A DNA stretch of 8,389 nucleotides from Elusimicrobiota bacterium (GTDB lineage Bacteria > CG03 > SLGR01). The DNA lies in assembly GCA_012511615.1 (NCBI GenBank), contig JAAZFS010000103.1, forward strand, positions 1-8,389. Reading direction: 5' to 3'. Shown in pieces: positions 6,398 through 8,389 of the stretch; the first letter of the stretch is position 1, and each line of letters begins with the position of its first letter. Made by a program: the position numbers and the translations under genes. Under the pieces are notes generated by a model. The model saw only the letters and a program-made list of their open reading frames with translations. It did no database searches and had not been told where the DNA came from.

Positions 6398-8377
6398 GAG
6401 CTTTTCAAAATGCCGGAAGTAGCCGCCTTCCACCGGAGGCTCAGTATATACTATAATATCTTGATAGAAATTACCAGATTTATCAGGTAAATCCGGTGTT
6501 ATAAGTAGCTTATTTTCACCCTCAATAACCAATTCCATACGAGAGCGAATAAGATCACCATCGGATATGATTTTTACTATAAAAGATTTATAAATAGTTT
6601 CCAGGGGGGCCTGGACCGCCCGAAATTTGTCCTTGCCAAATTTTTCTTTAAAAAGCTCCCAGCCGTACTCATTATCAATATTGGAAAGATAGGTTAAGGA
6701 CTTTACCTTAAACCTTGAACAAAAACTTTCTAACTCGCGGAGATTTCGTGAAGGTGGAAGAAGAAAATATATTTCCTTTACTCTTCTTACTCCCTTTGAA
6801 TATAGAAATTTTTCTAAGATCTCATAACCTGCACCTCCACCATCGGTAAAAAGGACGGTTTCACCTTTTGAAGATAGAAAAACACTCCTGAGATTTGCGA
6901 CCTCAAAATCTGCAACAAAATCTTTTTTTGGCAGGTAGCCCAGTAAAACAAAAACAAGCCCTAGTAAGATGAGAAAGAGTTTTTTCTTGTTTTTAATCCC
7001 GATAGAAATCAAAACAATATAGAAACCCACTACTGTCATAGGATGGGGACGGGGACAGTAAAACCCAGCGAAAGGAAGATGAGATACCAGTCGACTAATT
7101 AGGGCAATCAGCCACATGGCCAGTTCCGCCGCACTCCCATAAAGTGATGCCATCCAAGGAAGAAGTGGCGCACTAATAAGCATTAAAAGCCCGGCCGAAG
7201 CACCAAAAGAAGCCAAAGGAACAACAAAGAGATTAGTAAGTGGCGAAAGAAGAGGAATAAAATAAAAATTCCAGGCAACTATTGGAAATATTCCCATAGA
7301 GGCAGCAAGAGACACCCCTATACCTGCCCCCAAGTAAGGAGAAAAAACTGGACTAAGATAGGCTATGCCAAATACCGCAAGAAAAGAGAGTAAAAAACCC
7401 GGGCTATATATCAAACCTGGCGAAAAACCTAGCATTACCAGAGCCGCCATAAAAAGAGTATTAAATAGATTCCCCCTACCTCCACAAAGTTCACCTACCG
7501 CAAGAGCTGTTAGCATGAGGGCAGCCCGAACAGCAGGAGGCCGGCTCCCACTAACAAGCACATAGAAATACATAAAACAGAGAGAAAAAATTACGGCCAT
7601 TTTTTTCGGAGTCCTTAGAGATGAAAGTAGAAAAAAAACTGCAAAAAACACAAGACCAGAATGTAGACCACTCACAGCAAGTATATGCATGATTCCGGCC
7701 TTGCGAAAATTTTCTATGCTTTCATCTGTAAGAGCCGATTCATCACCTAAAAGCATCCCCTCCAAGAAAGGTGCTCCTTCTCCAGAGAGATAAGTCCGGG
7801 CAAGTTTTCTAAAATATTTTCTCATGCGGGGTATAAAACTTAAACCCTCGGAAATTATAGAAACTTCCTCTGGCTCGGCATAGGTAAAAACCCCTTCCAG
7901 TTTAAGTTTTTCTTTCATATTGTAGCTTCCGGGATAATAGGCGCCTGATGGTTCTGAAAATTTGCCTGACAGTTTAAGATAGGAATATGGAGGAGGATTT
8001 TCTAGAGGAAAATTCAAAGCGACACAACCCTTAGCAGGTAAGGTTTCTCCGTCAAGTTCTATAGCTGAAACTTTCAAGATAGGGTTTTTTTGAGAAAGAG
8101 ATATTTTCCCATAAACCTTTCCTTCTAAAGGAAGGTATTTAGAAAGATCATTAGCTTGAGGATTAAATACAGATGAAGCTCTAAATATAAAGAAGAAAAA
8201 AACTAGAGGGAATATAAATATTTTTCTCTTTGTAATAAAACCTACAAGAAGCATGATAAATCCGAGCAAGAGCCATAGGCTACTGGGAGAAATCTGAAAA
8301 ACCCGGCAAGAAACTATAGCCCCCAAGGCGCTAAGAAGCCAGGGAAGAAGTGGTACTGGTCCCCCCCTAATTTTCAC
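6392..8377 (-). CDS. comEC: ComEC/Rec2 DNA-uptake channel with degenerate C-terminal metallo-beta-lactamase-like domain
   Basis: ComEC forms the inner-membrane channel that takes up single-stranded DNA in natural transformation. The 661-residue protein has N-terminal transmembrane segments (about 8-70), then a DUF4131/OB-like region (about 75-175) ending in the family YPGSYNMKEKLKLEG segment (148-162). The Competence channel domain (about 195-480) follows, with LLGDESALTD (209-218), AGIMHILAVSGLHSGLV (227-243), SGSRPPAVRA (276-285) and LLSFLAVFGI (329-338) plus many hydrophobic helices. The tail (about 488-661) has the length and strand pattern of the ComEC metallo-beta-lactamase domain, including DGG (512-514) and a LLITPDL segment (624-630). 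The DVGQGD, HxHxDH and HHGS metal motifs are absent, so it is probably not a nuclease. The GTG start has AGAGGG 3 nt upstream. The 12 bases before it are open in frame, so a longer form cannot be excluded at the window edge. Confidence 0.93.
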   Translation of the reverse strand: MKIRGGPVPLLPWLLSALGAIVSCRVFQISPSSLWLLLGFIMLLVGFITKRKIFIFPLVFFFFIFRASSVFNPQANDLSKYLPLEGKVYGKISLSQKNPILKVSAIELDGETLPAKGCVALNFPLENPPPYSYLKLSGKFSEPSGAYYPGSYNMKEKLKLEGVFTYAEPEEVSIISEGLSFIPRMRKYFRKLARTYLSGEGAPFLEGMLLGDESALTDESIENFRKAGIMHILAVSGLHSGLVFFAVFFLLSSLRTPKKMAVIFSLCFMYFYVLVSGSRPPAVRAALMLTALAVGELCGGRGNLFNTLFMAALVMLGFSPGLIYSPGFLLSFLAVFGIAYLSPVFSPYLGAGIGVSLAASMGIFPIVAWNFYFIPLLSPLTNLFVVPLASFGASAGLLMLISAPLLPWMASLYGSAAELAMWLIALISRLVSHLPFAGFYCPRPHPMTVVGFYIVLISIGIKNKKKLFLILLGLVFVLLGYLPKKDFVADFEVANLRSVFLSSKGETVLFTDGGGAGYEILEKFLYSKGVRRVKEIYFLLPPSRNLRELESFCSRFKVKSLTYLSNIDNEYGWELFKEKFGKDKFRAVQAPLETIYKSFIVKIISDGDLIRSRMELVIEGENKLLITPDLPDKSGNFYQDIIVYTEPPVEGGYFRHFEKLN

Positions 8378-8380
8378 GGT

Positions 8381-8386
8381 CCCTCT
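8381..8386 (-). promoter_or_regulatory. Ribosome binding site supporting the comEC GTG start
   Basis: AGAGGG ends 3 bases before the GTG at 8377. The spacing is short but workable (AGAGG leaves 4). It supports this start, although only 12 upstream bases are visible and they contain no in-frame stop. Confidence 0.45.
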
Positions 8387-8389
8387 ATC

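Noticed and set aside
6392..8377. comEC as a pseudogene because its C-terminal domain lacks catalytic motifs
   Set aside because: The frame is open over 661 codons, the channel motifs are conserved, and the tail keeps a beta-lactamase-like strand pattern, so domain divergence is more likely than decay.
1..8389. Mobile element, CRISPR array, tRNA or rRNA, or a new defence system
   Set aside because: No spaced direct repeats, transposase or integrase frames, or RNA gene signatures were seen, and all six genes belong to familiar core families.

Overview
The window is a bacterial chromosomal segment of about 43-45% GC (judged by eye). Six protein genes are packed on the minus strand and cover almost every base. 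In the direction of transcription they are comEC/rec2 (DNA-uptake channel), lepA (translation factor EF4), then argB, argD, argG and argH (arginine biosynthesis). I see no rRNA, tRNA, CRISPR array, insertion sequence or phage gene. The largest gene-free stretch is the 113 bp between lepA and argB. Nothing here clearly supports an undescribed defence or mobile system; the region reads as core housekeeping plus one biosynthetic operon. LepA and the ComEC channel place it in Bacteria. Closeness of comEC and lepA is familiar from Firmicutes-type genomes, but the genes often found between them there (holA, rpsT and others) are absent. I cannot place the lineage further; a Firmicutes-like or uncultured anaerobe is a guess.

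Region 1 (positions 6335-8389) holds comEC, which starts 13 bases from the window edge and appears full length at its GTG start. Its transmembrane channel domain is well conserved, but the C-terminal metallo-beta-lactamase-like domain has lost the metal-binding motifs. A 57 bp gap with an inverted repeat and a T7 run leads into lepA.

Region 2 (4422-6334) is lepA, canonical throughout, followed by an intergenic stretch. That stretch contains a 13 bp hairpin with a T-rich tail, which looks like an intrinsic terminator for lepA, and candidate promoter elements for the arg genes.

Region 3 (1-4421) is the argB-argD-argG-argH cluster. Its genes overlap by 4, 1 and 11 bp, so they are very probably one translationally coupled transcript. 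Together they encode N-acetylglutamate kinase (step 2), acetylornithine aminotransferase (step 4), and the last two steps from citrulline to arginine. argJ or argA, argC and argF are not in the window and must lie elsewhere if the pathway is complete. A weak hairpin at the end of argH may end the transcript.

The points most worth a second look are the degenerate nuclease-like domain of ComEC, the lepA/argB intergenic structure with a consensus -10 box almost touching the argB start codon, a substitution of the first glycine of the fumarate-lyase signature in ArgH, the ArgB form lacking arginine-sensing features, and G7 tracts in comEC and argB.
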